Shown piece by piece: positions 10,648 through 21,664 of a stretch of DNA of 64,000 nucleotides. This DNA comes from Elephas maximus indicus (taxonomy: Eukaryota; Chordata; Mammalia; Proboscidea; Elephantidae). Below the pieces are notes generated by a model. It saw only the letters and a list, made by a program, of their open reading frames with translations, searched no databases and was not told where the DNA came from. The stretch is from the NCBI RefSeq assembly GCF_024166365.1, contig NC_064842.1, positions 22,787,001 through 22,851,000 of the forward strand, in the 5' to 3' direction. Position 1 is the first letter of the stretch. Every line of letters starts with the position of its first letter. A program made the position numbers and the translations under genes.

Positions 10648-10705
10648 AAAACCAAACCTGTTGCCATCATGTTGATTCTGACTCATATCCAACCCATATA
10701 CCCGG
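10648..10705 (-). mobile_element. AfroSINE tail fragment
   Basis: Only the tail end survives: aaaccaaacctgttgccatc then gttgattctgactcat. The tRNA-like head is absent. Confidence 0.6.
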
Positions 10706-11291
10706 TGCCGTCAAAGTAGTTCATAATTTGGGGCCCCCGAAACCCTAAGGATTTTCAAAATAAATGCTTTTTCCAAATTATAAGTAAAGTTTTAATTGTT
10801 CCCAAGTTAAGTCCACTAAAGCTAAAAACAAGCAAACTTTGAAATTTCTTTGGGGCTCAAATTACACTACCTTGGTGAGGTAACAGGGCTTTTACCCGTT
10901 CGTTCTGTCTGACATGAGAAATTACCGTATTATTGCATTTTACAACTCAGCTTATTTTGGGAATTGGGGAAGAGTGTGACAAAAATCACAAAATGCAGGA
11001 TCCACAAGGAAAATTATAAAAGAGATTTTGGATGGTGATGGTTAGGAATCACAGGTATACATGATTTTGGAAAGAAAGAAATGGAAAAAAGAACCACAGT
11101 ATTCATAATTTTTTTTTTTTTTTTTGTAGCTCATTCCTAGTATAAAGGTCCCCATTGGTAGGAGGAAAGTACAAGCAAGAACATGTTAAAATCGTACGTT
11201 CTAGATCCACAAGGGTTTTGAGAGATGGTCTCATCTAATTCCCTTAGTTTATATATGAAAAATGTAAGTCCTTGTCTCTTTCAGCTTCTGG
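10706..11291. other. No gene or repeat recognised
   Basis: Unique intergenic sequence with a T17 run near 11110-11126. No supportable feature. Confidence 0.45.
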
Positions 11292-11305
11292 CAGCCCTGG
11301 GTGTT

Positions 11306-11989
11306 GCTTTTTCTTTTTTTAATTTTTACAGTGCTTTAAGTGAAAGTTTACAAATCAAGTCCGTCTCTCATACAAAAACTTATATACTCCTTGCTATATG
11401 CTCCTAGTTGCTCTCCCCCTAAAGAGACAGCACATTCCTACTCTCCACCCTATATTTCCGTGTCCATTCAGCCAGCTTCTGTCCCCCTCGGCCTTCACAT
11501 CTCCCCTCCAGACAGGAGCTGCCCACATAATCTCATGTGTCTACTTGATCAAAGAGGCTCACTCCTCACCAGAATCATTTTCTGTTTTATAGTTCAGTCC
11601 AATCCCTGTCTGAAGAATTGGCTTTGGGAATGGTTCCTGTCTTGGGCTATCAGAAAGTCTGGGGCCATGACCTCCAAGGTCCTTCTAGTCTCAGTCAGAC
11701 CATTAAGTCTGGTCTTTTTATGAGAAATTGAGGTCTGCACCCCACTGTTCTCCTGCTCCTTCAGGGATTCTCTGTTGTGTTCCCTGTCAGGGCAGTCATC
11801 TGTTGTAGCCAGGCACCATCTAGTTCTTCTGATCTCAGGCTGATATTCTCTGATTTATGTGGCCCTTTCTGTCTCTTGGGTTCATAATTACCTTGTGTCA
11901 TTGGTGTTCTTCATTCTCCTTTGCTGTAGGTGGTTTGAGACCAATTGATGCATCTTAGATGGCCACTTGCTAGCGTTTAAGATCCCAGA
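11306..11989 (-). mobile_element. Young L1 3' UTR insertion with 14-bp target duplication
   Basis: Antisense L1 3' end: tgctttaagtgaaagtttac near its T-rich end, then the 3' UTR landmarks seen in the five other copies. CAGCCCTGGGTGTT at 11292-11305 is repeated at 11990-12003, so the 684-bp insertion is exactly bounded. It is truncated inside the 3' UTR and has no coding content. Confidence 0.93.
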
Positions 11990-12109
11990 CAGCCCTGGGT
12001 GTTTCTTGATGCTCCCCTGCTTTTAAACAGACCCTCACACGCTCTCTTCCCCCTGTATGTGACCCGGTTTCAATGTCTGTCCTCTTTTGTAAGAGGCTAC
12101 TCAGAAGGA

Positions 12110-12283
12110 ATTAGGATTAGAATCCACCAGAACATACCTTACTGTGGTATGATTTCAATAATTTAACTGATAACATCTACAAAGAAAAACCCTATTTCCT
12201 CAAGCTAGATCCCATTCACCGATGTAGGGGTTAGTACTTCAACATATCTTTTGGGGGAACTCAATTAAATCCATGACAATGTT
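12110..12283 (-). mobile_element. MaLR-type LTR remnant
   Basis: Antisense end with gttagtacttcaacatatct and gggggaactcaattaaatcc then atgaca, as at the 5' end of MLT1/MST LTRs. The other end is decayed. Confidence 0.5.
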
Positions 12284-12832
12284 TTAAAGAAAAAGAAGAG
12301 GTATGAATGACTTAACATTTTTGTCCCAAACAACTGGAAATATACTATTTACTGAGTCTGGGAATTGGGGTAGGAATAGGTTTATCAGGCAAAATCAGGA
12401 ATTTGGTTTTGAATATGTTAAGTTTGAGACATCAATTAAGTATCCATGTGGAGGTATCGAGTAGGCAGCTGGTGGACTAGATTTCAGGGAATAGGTCAAG
12501 GTTGAAGATATACTTTTGAGAGTTATGAGGATTTAGGTGGCATTTAAAGGCATGAGCCTGAATTAACTCTCCTAGAGAGTGCACTTATGTCAAGAAGATA
12601 AGAGCCTCAAAGACTGAGATCTGAGATGAACTAAATTTCTGTGGTCAAAGAGATGAAAAAGAGGAAGAAAAGAGGCTGAGGAAGATCAGCTAGTAATGCA
12701 GAGAGAAAAACAATTAAGAAGTATGTCTTGGTAGCCAAATATGCAAAGTTTTTGAGACAGTGAGAGGGATCAACTTGGTTAACTGCTGCTGAAAAGTCAA
12801 TTAATATAACTGAGAAATTGACTCTTGGTTTT

Positions 12833-12979
12833 GGAAACCCTGGTGGCGTAGTGATTAAAAGTTCAGCTGCTAACAAAAAGATCAGCAGTTTGAATCCACC
12901 GGGCACTCCTTAGGAACCCTACGGGGCAGTTCTACTCTGTCCTATAGGGTTGCTATGAGTTTTGTTTGGTTTTGGTTTT
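12833..12979 (+). mobile_element. AfroSINE, 3'-truncated
   Basis: Head ggaaaccctggtggcgtagt and body caccgggcactccttaggaa are good. The copy stops at gttgctatgagtttt, so the usual gactcgacggcaa tail is missing. Confidence 0.85.
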
Positions 12980-13134
12980 AGCAACATGGAGGTCATTATG
13001 ATCTTGACAAGTTGTGTCTTACTGCAGTTGTAGGCATAATGGCCTGAATGGAAAGAGTTCAAGACAGAAGGCAAGGAGAGGACGATTTTGGTGTAGAGAT
13101 GTAGAGAAAAAGGGAAGTATGCCAAAGGAGATAC

Positions 13135-13515
13135 ACAGTTGATTCTTATTATTTGTGGTAGTTAGTGAATGCTGAATCATTTCTCCTAGGGGAAATACAA
13201 CGTTAGGTTCCTGGGAGCTTCTAGTCACGTTTTTATCAACTGATTAATAAATAATCTTGTTTTATGTGTGTTTCTCCGTAAAGACACCTTATTTAATTGA
13301 CATTTTTGGTTCATTAACACTGAACTCGTGGCCAAAGGCACTATAACTCATGGCTGAACAAAGCTTATCTAATGTATGTATTTTCTCCTTAAGGCCTTCT
13401 TGCACTTAGGAACGCTAGACAGCACTTCAGCACTGTACTGGGGGGCCATTTTAAACAGCAAAATTGCCAAAAAAAATTTAAAAAGCACAAAAATATGAAA
13501 AACATGCCAATAAAC
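13135..13515. repeat. Medium-reiteration eutherian repeat, family not named
   Basis: The text ggggaaatacaacgttaggt, ccttgttttatgtgtg-like sequence, aactcatggctgaacaaagc and gggggccattttaaacagca is familiar as an old eutherian interspersed repeat. I cannot assign it to a class from memory. Confidence 0.4.
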
Positions 13516-14350
13516 AGAGAAAAGGACAACTTGTTTATGAGAGCTGACATGAGAAATCAGAGTGTCACCTTGCTCGACCTCAGCTGAGAACGTGTGTACT
13601 GAGTGACTCACATTTCACTGCTCTGCCCATGTGTCCATGAATGATGGTGAAAATGTTGTGAGCACAGTAGACAGATAATGTTGAGCCTTGCCGGGCCTCT
13701 CTATGGGATAGAACCTTTACCTGAAGATGGAAAGAAGAAAGCCTGATATCTATAGGCAGCTCCATCTCAAGAGAACAAATGGTCAAACGGAGTCATGATG
13801 CCCAGTTATTCTTTCCAGATTTATTAATCTAAGGGATAAAGTGAACAAAGGGAGAGAGAGGGACTGAAGGGCAAGAGGTATGTTTCAGTTACAGTAAAAA
13901 TGCTGAGACATTCAGAGAAGTTGGAAATAAAGGGGATTTTGCTGAAGAAGATCATGAGTTTGAGAGGGTGCAATGGAAAGATTTTGGGAATTGGGGAAGA
14001 GTGTGAGATGGGTGAGACAGAAGTGTGTGTAGGATACTTTGGGATACTAATCTTTGCCCCTCAGTATTTAGAACCACCAAATATACCCTTCAAAAGTATT
14101 TGTTCCTTGAGTGACACCTGACAGGGACCTGGGTGGTGGTATAGCCACCTGTGTTTGGTTTGGAAAGCAGACGTGATGCTGGGTTCAGGTCTATTCTGAT
14201 TGGAACCAGGGGGTTAAGAAGGAGCTGGCTTGATTGTCTTCTATCTGTCTCTCTCTGCCCACAACTGGTCCAAAAGGGGAAGGAAAACTACCTTAGGTAT
14301 TTATCAGCTTCCCAACTCTGCCCCTGAGAGATGGAGACACACGTTTCTTT
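13516..14350. other. No gene or repeat recognised
   Basis: Unique intergenic sequence. The small open frames have no domain and no splice context. Confidence 0.45.
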
Positions 14351-14712
14351 ATTATGTTCGTGTTGTTCATTGCTGTGGTATCAGCCCCAATTCATGGCGA
14401 CCCTGTGTATAAGAGAATGAAACATGCCCAGTCCTGCACCGTCTTCATGATCCTTGCTATGTGTGAGTTCGTCGTTGTGGTTATTGTGTAGTAACTTCCA
14501 GCCTAGGCGGCTCATCTTCCAGTGCTATACCAGGTGATATTCTGTGATAATCTATTGGGTTTTCATTGGCTCATTTTTGAAAGTAGGTCACCAGGCCTTT
14601 CCTCCTAAACTATGTTAGTCTGGAAGCACCTCTGAAACTTGTCCACATGGGTGACCCCTGCTGGTATTTGCAATACAAGCAGCATGGCTTCCAGCATTAC
14701 AGCAACACGCAA
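14351..14712 (-). mobile_element. tRNA-Gly-class SINE/RTE-derived, headless
   Basis: Antisense body with gtgttgttcattgctgtggt at the tail end, gttttcattggctcattttt and tagtctggaagcacctctga. The tRNA-like head expected at the right end is not recognisable. Confidence 0.65.
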
Positions 14713-15216
14713 GGCACCATAATACGATGAACTGAAACACGCATGGTGGCTTTACTGTAACTGGGCCCAAGTATGCTTTTTTTTTTTTTCACTTTCATGT
14801 CATTCTAATCCTTGAGAAGAACCAGGTGTAGCAGCCTGAAGAACGCTTCTGGGGGATCAGCACCCCAGACCTTCTCTGAAAATGGCTACACCCTGAGAGG
14901 AAATTCCTCTGAGCACTTTCTGTCAAAGGAAAAACTCAGGCATTGGAGATGTTCCTGGTTTCACTGGTGGCAAGATTTTCACCTCCAGTCGGCTGCCTCC
15001 AGCTCGCTTCCCATTTCTCCAATATAGAAGGAAGCTGTGAAGGCCGCAGGCAAGCCGGTCTGAGTAATTAATTTGGTTCTGGCCATTCCTTTCTCGCCTA
15101 GGATGTTTCAATACACTCTCGTTAAATACTCTGTTATTTAAGGATAACAATAATAAATCATATGCTTCCTGGAGGAGTCATGAAGCACGCCATGAAATAT
15201 GCCGACTGCAAGGGTC
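14713..15216. other. Promoter-upstream unique sequence
   Basis: No interspersed repeat is recognised. A T-run lies at 14778-14790. The segment borders the microsatellite and CpG island of RGS7 and may hold distal promoter elements, which cannot be shown from one sequence. Confidence 0.4.
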
Positions 15217-15283
15217 TCCATCCATCCATCACCCGTCCACCCATGCACCCATCCACCTGTCCACCCATCCATCCATCCATCTC
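15217..15283. repeat. (CATC)n/(CACC)n microsatellite
   Basis: Imperfect tetranucleotide array of CATC, CACC and GTCC units, about 50 bp before the CpG island begins. It gives artificial HPSIHPS-like or WMDGW-like frames. Confidence 0.9.
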
Positions 15284-15515
15284 CAAAGTCGGACCTCTCT
15301 TTCCGTCTTATACTTGGCATTAAGCTCAGATCTGCTCGGCCTCCAGCGGCGCGTAAACCCGGGCGGAGTGGGCAAGAGCGTGAGCGGCCGGCGCCGGGGG
15401 CAGGGCTGCCTCCTCCGGATCGGCCAGAGGGTCAGCGGAGGCCCGGGAGGCCCGGCGGTCTGGTGGCTGCCGAGCCCAGCCCATCCCAGCCGGCACCTTT
15501 CGGGCGCCCCTTTCC

Positions 15516-15521
15516 CACGTG
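15516..15521. promoter_or_regulatory. E-box CACGTG in CpG island
   Basis: Palindromic CACGTG followed by AC, which gives a GTCACGTG site on the other strand, a USF/MITF-class consensus. One motif alone does not prove use. Confidence 0.35.
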
Positions 15522-15699
15522 ACTGTCCCCTCCTCCTCCTCCCAGTCGCGCGCACGGGCCGGGCGTCTCTACTCCCGCGCGCGCTAGGCTGGTCACAGTC
15601 CCCGCGAGGAGCAGCGAAGGAGCGAGCAAGCCGGCGAGGCCGCCGAGGGGAGCGGGCGCGAGCGGCGAGCTGCCGGAGCCGCCTGCGCACGGGCGGGCG

Positions 15700-15868
15700 G
15701 CGAGGGTGGCGGTCGCCTGCGCGGAGAGCCGGGGCGGCGCGGATTTCGCATCCGCCGAGTGTGATGAAGCTTCCCTGCCGCGCTCCTCCGCTAGCCGCCA
15801 GCTGACACCGCCTGCACCCAGCCCGCCGGGAGAGGCGACGCCGAGGGGCGGTGACCTTGGCCGAGGAG
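15700..15868 (+). other. RGS7: Candidate non-coding exon 1 of RGS7
   Basis: A strong donor GAG|GTAAAT ends an exon at 15868 within the CpG island. The 5' limit is a guess because the transcription start cannot be seen. An alternative donor lies at 16106. Either would splice to the acceptor at 16916. The exon would be 5' UTR only. Confidence 0.4.
15764..15805 (+). CDS. Possible upstream ORF in RGS7 leader
   Basis: ATG at 15764 opens 13 codons (MKLPCRAPPLAAS) and stops at TGA 15803-15805, before the first candidate donor. It would lie in the leader only if transcription starts upstream of 15764. The GTGATGA context is weak except for G at -3. A translational role is inferred, not shown. Confidence 0.25.
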   Translation: MKLPCRAPPLAAS

Positions 15869-16103
15869 GTAAATAGGGGAGGCGGGAAGGGAGGAGGGAG
15901 AGCCCCCGGAGCCCTCTGCTTCCGCCCCACACCCACCCCCCGCTCTGCGCCGCGGGAGCGCGACGGGCGCAGGGGCGGCCGCCTCCGAGCTCAGCGCCCG
16001 GTTGCGCTGCGGGCGCCGCTCACCCCGCGCTGCACGGGGCTGACATCGCTGCGGGCTCCGGCGGCGGCGGCGCGGAGTACCGGCTCGCCTGCCATTTGCT
16101 GCC

Positions 16104-16112
16104 TCGGTGAGA
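16104..16112 (+). other. RGS7: Alternative exon 1 splice donor
   Basis: TCG|GTGAGAG is a good donor match at the 3' edge of the CpG island. Use of this site would add about 240 nt to the leader relative to the donor at 15868. Confidence 0.3.
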
Positions 16113-16130
16113 GCCAAGCAAAGGGATCCG

Positions 16131-16888
16131 GGGCTGGGCTTTTCTCTCCTCTTTCTTTGACTGCTTGCTCTGAGGCTTCTGCAGTTAGCTTTCCACTGAT
16201 GGTGACCCAGGTAATTGCCCGAAGGGTTTCCCTCCGACCAGTTCTTGTTGTTGGGACATATTCCGATGCCTTCTTGCAAGGATTAGGCTGGAATGCGTCC
16301 TGACTTGGAGGCGGAGTGGGTGAGAGGCGCGGGGCCAGTGGCTGGCAGTGCAGGCAGGTGGAAGTAGGCGAAGTGTACCCTGGCTGTGTGTGGGAGACCC
16401 TGGAGGATGAAGAAGAAATACACGTGCGGGAGAAGGACTCGGGGAACGGGCCTTTCTGATTCACCTGCTTGTGAGGAAAGGAGACATACACCTGAGGGAA
16501 AGTCTCCTGGCCCGGAGTGTTGCCTTCCGCTCTTTTGGGAACACAGCATCAAGTGGAGATTCAAGTATTGGGAGAGCCGAGAACCCTCCATAGTACAGAA
16601 GTGGTAACAGTGTAATTTTAAGGTGACCGTCAAATACTTTTTAAAATGAGTATGTAGAAATGAAGTCGTTTAACTCCACAGCCAGAAGACTATGTCTAAC
16701 TAGAAGACTGTGATTTCTTAAAATTCTCTGGGGGTACTGTAGGGGTAAACTCAGTTTTTTTTTTTTAAGTCCATATTCTGTGCCCCTTCCTCCAGCTAGC
16801 CCCAGCATGCCTTCCTGCTCTTATGGAGTGCTGTGAAAGATGAAGAGGAATTGAGGGCGTTAGCCCCTCAGGCACCACAACTAGGGTC
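16131..16888 (+). other. RGS7: RGS7 intron 1 (short)
   Basis: Unique sequence between the CpG island and the ATG exon, with no interspersed repeat recognised apart from a T12 run near 16756. Open frames here are chance. Confidence 0.6.
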
Positions 16889-16916
16889 TCATTGAAATCT
16901 TTCTAACCCTTTGTAG
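16889..16916 (+). other. RGS7: Splice acceptor of RGS7 ATG exon
   Basis: Pyrimidine-rich tctttctaaccctttgtag ends in AG at 16915-16916. A TCTAAC branch-point-like sequence sits about 12 nt upstream, rather close. The acceptor defines a 48-nt leader portion before the ATG. Confidence 0.75.
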
Positions 16917-16964
16917 GGCAGACTGATAATTCCTGTATCTGAGAGCAACAGCGTTTGGGGTGAC
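16917..16964 (+). other. RGS7: RGS7 5' UTR part of exon 2
   Basis: 48 nt between the acceptor and ATG. There is no upstream ATG and no in-frame stop in this piece, so initiation at 16965 is chosen on homology to the known RGS7 N terminus and a G at both -3 and +4. Confidence 0.8.
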
Positions 16965-17042
16965 ATGGCCCAGGGGAATAATTATGGGCAGACCAGCAAC
17001 GGGGTGGCGGATGAATCACCCAACATGCTGGTGTACAGAAAG
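16965..17042 (+). CDS. RGS7: RGS7 first coding exon (residues 1-26)
   Basis: RGS7 is an R7-family regulator of G-protein signalling that accelerates GTP hydrolysis on Gi/o alpha subunits. In neurons it works bound to G-beta-5 and a membrane anchor such as R7BP or GPR158. The 78 nt here translate to MAQGNNYGQTSNG...DESP...MLVYRK, which I recognise as the mammalian RGS7 N terminus preceding the DEP domain. The start context is GACATGG. The exon closes in phase 0 at AAG|GTAAGG, consistent with the next residues being MEDVIARM. The DEP, GGL and RGS domains lie in exons outside the window. The exon as a whole is 16917-17042. Confidence 0.95.
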
Positions 17043-17050
17043 GTAAGGAT

Positions 17051-20000
17051 TTCTTCACTTCCTTGGCAATAAGGAAACTTCTGACTTTCTTGATTTTTCT
17101 AAGATCAGGGTATAAATCAACTTTGTGGCTGGATTGGATGCCCCAGTTCACTCATGACTTCACACTATATTGGAAGATAATCTGCAGTTCTCAAGTGATA
17201 AATATATATAGAAACACAATGAAATCAATGAGGCTAGTCATACTTGGTCCTCGCACTTTCCTGTGGATTTTACATGGATTGATCTGTTCTCAGCAGTTGC
17301 AGCAAGCTGGGTATTCCATCTATTTTGTTTGTTACACACCTGACTTAATAGCATCCATAATAAGAATTAAGAAGTTCTTTTCGACTTACTCCTGAACATT
17401 TGAGATTACATACTGCATTATATTTAGAAATGAAAATAGACCACTGTGCGGCTCTGTTGCAAGAATGAATGCTCCTGTGTGAACGTATGAGTGGTTTAGT
17501 GATTTTACTCCTGACTGAATACTTCTAGCTTTTTTGTTGGTTTTGTTTTCTCCAAAATTATTTTTTCCTTGTGTTATTTCTATGACTTTGCTTATGGGCA
17601 TTTATGTCCTAGTGCCATATGTTCATTAAAAACCTTGGTATTTCAGAGGGTTTTTTTTTTGTTTTGTTTTTTTTCTTTTTGCCACAAGCAGACCTGACAG
17701 CTTTATGCATTTTATAGCAATGCTGTCATCAACAAACTTCTAGACACTGAGCTACCGTGATAAAGATGCATTTAGATATTGTGTGTGCTTCAGAGTGGTT
17801 GCTTGGGTAACTTCACACTGGACATAATCAATAATCTTTTTAAACTTAAGGAAGCAGGATTGTTTATTTAACTTCTGCACCCATCCTTTTCACTGCATTT
17901 TATGCTAGGGTCATTGTTCTTTAGCGCATTATTTGGAGTATTTATTGGACATTCTTTGGTTACCATTAGCAGTGGCAAAAAGGAAATCATACCTTGAAAC
18001 CAACCAAGACAGTTGTTGAGGGTTTTGATTAGCATGAGCCCATTGAAGAGTCCGGGATGAGTTTGCATTTGTTGCTTCAGCTGGACGATCAGAGCCGATT
18101 ATCGGTAAAGGTGAAAAGCTGTGCACTGCCTTGACCTATCCTAAATTAAAACTTTCCCTCTCTGGCCGGGCATCATTAAAAGCGAGTGATAAATGCTGTA
18201 TATGGTTGAGGGAATAATTGTTACTGCTTTAACGAGGAGGTGTGTGGCATCCTGATGAGGAAGGCTGGCTGCTTTCTCTCTAGCCTTGCAGACAGTGCTG
18301 TATTGTGTACCCACAAATGCAGTTGTGTATGTCTGGGGCAACACAGTATGAAGGGAACGAGAAATTGGGGATTAGTTGCCTCTTTTAGTCTTAAATCGTT
18401 CCAAATGGATATATCAGGGAAATAATCCACTCGAGCTTAAATTATGACTCTTGTATTTCTCTGTCAATTGAAGTAACTGGATATTTGCCCAGTCTACATA
18501 GAGTTGGCTCTGAGCAGAAGGATTTATGGGGCGAGTTATATGTTTTTAAATGCTAAAATATTTTCTTACTGTTTGATGTGACTTTGCATATTGGGATAGG
18601 TAAGATGTGAGAAATTTAAATCCTGTCTTACACAGTATATACAGTGTGAAGAGCTGGACTTTCAGATATACAATTATAGTAGTGAACTCATTTTGTTGAG
18701 TCAAACAACTGTATTCTCTCTGTTCCCTCTAAAGGGTTAGGACTGAATTGATGGGACGTTTAACAGTTATCTTGATTAGAAATCAAGTTAATGTGCCATC
18801 CATCCGTGTGACTCATTTAGTCAGTTATTGTGAGAAGAAACGCAGTATGAGGGTGGAAGTTTTAGCAATAGTTCTCTGACTGTTTAATATATCTGAGCCT
18901 TGTAGTGCTAATTTTTTGTTTATTCTAGAAATTGTTATATAACCTCAAATTGCTGTTTGTGCTGTTTGTAAATTAATAGGCTATAATGATTTCAGAAAGG
19001 GAGTATAATTATTCCCAGTGCTGTTATTTTGTTGGTTTAGCTTAGAATCTGTGCTACCTCATTTCTCTCCTTTTCTGAGCCCTTTTTTAGGGTTAATGGC
19101 ACGCATAATTTATTTTTAGAAAGACTTCTGTGATAATTACTAGAAATATAACTCAGATTAGTGAATTTTGCTCCTAGTTTAACTGCCTGTCCTTTTATTC
19201 TCTGAGCATATGTTTTTGAACTCTGTGATGTAAACAATAACATATGCCTAAACATGAGATCATTTACCTAAGGAAATACAGTCCGTGGTAGTCATTGGCT
19301 AGCTGGAAAGTCTGATGGTCCACATCTGCATGCAGACAAATGATGCGACGTCATGGATTGTATGTGACTGTTCTTCCTCTGTTTCTCATATCTCATGGGA
19401 TTTATGTTTAAGGTCTTCTCACAAAATTCTAATGTGAAGAACAGCAAAGTCGTTGGAGAAGGGTGTAGGTTGAGTAGATGACGTGTGTTGGGATATTCCA
19501 ACTGCTCCGCCTTCATAAATGAACAAGGACTATGTAACACATGCTTACCGATCATGACGCCAATCAAAGGTTTAGGAAAGAACCTTATTCTCACAGTGCA
19601 GTGCTCAGTAACAGCCGAGAGAAGGATAGACTTTATAGACTCATGCCAGCTTTCCACTTCTACTTCACAGTTTATGAAAGTATAAAAGTGTGTTCTGAAC
19701 CAGAAACGGCCTCCTGGCGTTCTCACTGTCTTCTCCGCTCTCTCCCCCATGCCACCTCTCCTTTACCGCTCAGGATTTGTTTACTGCTCAGGGTTCTGAT
19801 GATTCGGGCACACTAAAGATATGTCTGTGTTGTGTCCATTTCATCTTTATAGGCTATAAGTACGTACAAACATCCCTGAGAGGGATAGGAAACAGAGATG
19901 GAGACCCAACTGGAATGACACAGACAAGAGCTGGGCTGCGTGGATTTCTGGTGTTTGTCTTTTGCCTCTTTCCATCACGATTATCTTCATGGATTATAGG

Positions 20001-20276
20001 AGTTCCCCCAAATAACAGAAAATCTCCATAGACCTTTTTTTTTTTTTTTCCATGAAGTCCATAGTAATTTTATGGCTATTACAGAAAAAATGTATGATGG
20101 ATATAAATATGACCCTCTAGGCTGAGTGAGTTGCTGCCATATTGGTAGTAATCCTGCCTCACTAACCAGCAATGGTACCTGTAAGTTAGTGCCTGCTGTT
20201 TGCTAGCAGCTCTTTGGCTTAATATGAGGGCTAGCTATAGGCTTAATTTGATGGCAGAGGTACATTTAAAAAATGA
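17051..20276. other. Repeat-poor start of RGS7 intron
   Basis: About 3.2 kb without a recognisable SINE, LINE or LTR, interrupted only by short T-runs (17649-17680, 20036-20050). It could contain promoter-proximal enhancers. The 152-codon minus frame at 19292-19750 has no recognisable domain. Confidence 0.45.
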
Positions 20277-20279
20277 ATT

Positions 20280-20520
20280 TTCAACTTTTTTTTTATTGTG
20301 GTAAAATTGACATATAAATAAATTCTATTTTAATCTTTTTGAAATGTACAATTCAGTGGCATTAATTACATTCACTGTGTTATGCAACGATTACCACTAT
20401 CTATTTCCAAAAGTTTTTGTCACCCTAAACTGAAACTTTACACTCATTAGGCACTAACTCCCCATTCCTCTCTGCCCCTTAGCCCCTGGTAACCGCTAAT
20501 TAACTTTCTGCCAACTTCTT
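20280..20520 (-). mobile_element. Old L1 (L1M-type) 3' end
   Basis: Antisense landmarks ttttattgtggtaaaattga, catataaat, aatgtacaattcagtggcat and tctatttccaaaagtttttg are the classic L1M 3' UTR order. Confidence 0.8.
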
Positions 20521-21664
20521 GAAGCAGAGGTGACAACTCAGAACTCATTTTGTTTTGTGGGTCTCAAACGCTATTCTTACCGTCAGTCTGCTTTGGGGGC
20601 AGCCCTGGCTCTGAAGATGACTGTGCTGGATCCCAGAGTACAGGGAGACACACTCCAAATTGGGTGTCTGGCTAGCACGCTGCCCCTTAGACAGTACAGA
20701 TCACTTTTTGTCCAGCAGAAGACATTTCTGCATTTGAAAAACACAATTTCTAGGGTACCTTGGTGCCAGTACTTCACATTAGCTGGAATGTTGGCTTTTT
20801 TGCTAGCAAGGATGACCAATACGTTTTGATGTTATTGCAGCAAGAGTTTGTGCCCCAGCTGTCAGAAAAGAAAATGAAAATGTTGTTTTCGTTTATTATC
20901 TTACTGGAATTAATAAGTTTTAGGAAATAGCTAGCCTTTCAAGTTCCCTATGCCAGTCTTCTCCTGTCTTTCTTGCCCTCACCTATTCTCGCCCCCATTC
21001 TACTCCCCTCCCCTCCTTTCCTCTGTCTTCATCATCTATCTAGTCACTCTCTTTCTATTCTGTTATTTTTTCTCTTCAATATAGACCTGAGAATGAAGGT
21101 ATGGTTTTCATTAAGATGCAGTTAATTTTAGTTGTGAAAGGGAAAATGACGTCTTTTGGAGAAGAGACTAGATACCAGCCTGGTTTAAGTACCTGTTAGG
21201 CCCAGCTACTTGAATAAGGACTTTTAAACATGGTATCATATTGAGGTAGTGGCAAAAGGTTAGTATTTGAGGATTAAGACCACTTCATTCTTGAAGAGCA
21301 AGATGGGACCACTGATCTGTCTTACACGAAGGCATAATAGAAGCTGTTGCCCCACTAGGAAGATCTTTGCTGGTTAACTTGACCTAGATGTTGTCTTTGA
21401 AAGCTATTTCTAAAGTGAATTAGTTCTGTGAATATAGACATTACCACAAGAAAGGGAAATGATGATTTCTTTTTCTCAGAAGATGGAGCAACAGACATTA
21501 CAGGTCTCTTAGTGGTGGGTTAGCTGACATTTTCTGCGTTAGCTCAGTGGTTTTGTCTCTTCAGAACTGGCCAGTCATGTAAACCTTGAGGGCATCTATA
21601 TTCCCCTCCTCCAGTTCCCTTATAAAAAATTATCTTTGATATTTTTGAACCTTAGTTATCTTTT
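20521..21664. other. No gene or repeat recognised
   Basis: Unique intronic sequence. A 99-codon frame at 20530-20829 lacks any domain or matching splice sites. Confidence 0.45.

Larger units (their letters stand above)
8525..13125 (+). repeat. Long ancient LINE-like repeat with many insertions
   Basis: Pieces at 8525-8588, 9266-9480, 9720-9915, 10113-10515, 12340-12832 and 12980-13125 follow one another in the order of a single old eutherian repeat. Landmarks include aggcagagggaacagctagt, gcagagaagtgacgtaactt, ggatcactctggctgctgg-like text, gttaagtttgagacatcaat and gcaacatggaggtcattatg. Five SINE pieces, an L1, an LTR piece and unassigned sequence lie between them. The family is not named with certainty. 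Confidence 0.5.
15330..16130 (+). promoter_or_regulatory. RGS7: CpG island promoter of RGS7
   Basis: Base composition changes abruptly from about 40% to very high GC, with CpG at near-expected density, for about 800 bp. No TATA box is evident. GC boxes of the GGGGCGG type occur, for example at 15842-15851 and near 15730. The island lies 0.8-1.6 kb before the exon carrying the RGS7 start codon on the same strand, so it is the natural promoter. The exact start site cannot be read from sequence. Divergent transcription is possible but unsupported. Confidence 0.88.

Noticed and set aside
15229-15936. 235-codon open frame on the minus strand (and 150-166 codon frames on both strands) over the CpG island
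   Set aside because: High GC content removes stop codons in all frames. The product is a low-complexity Arg/Pro/Ala/Gly string that runs into the CATC microsatellite, with no domain or codon bias.
19292-19750. 152-codon minus-strand frame
   Set aside because: No recognisable domain, no splice context and amino-acid composition typical of chance translation in unique intron.
20530-20829. 99-codon plus-strand frame
   Set aside because: No homology recognised, and it begins next to an old L1 end. It is within the expected length of chance frames.
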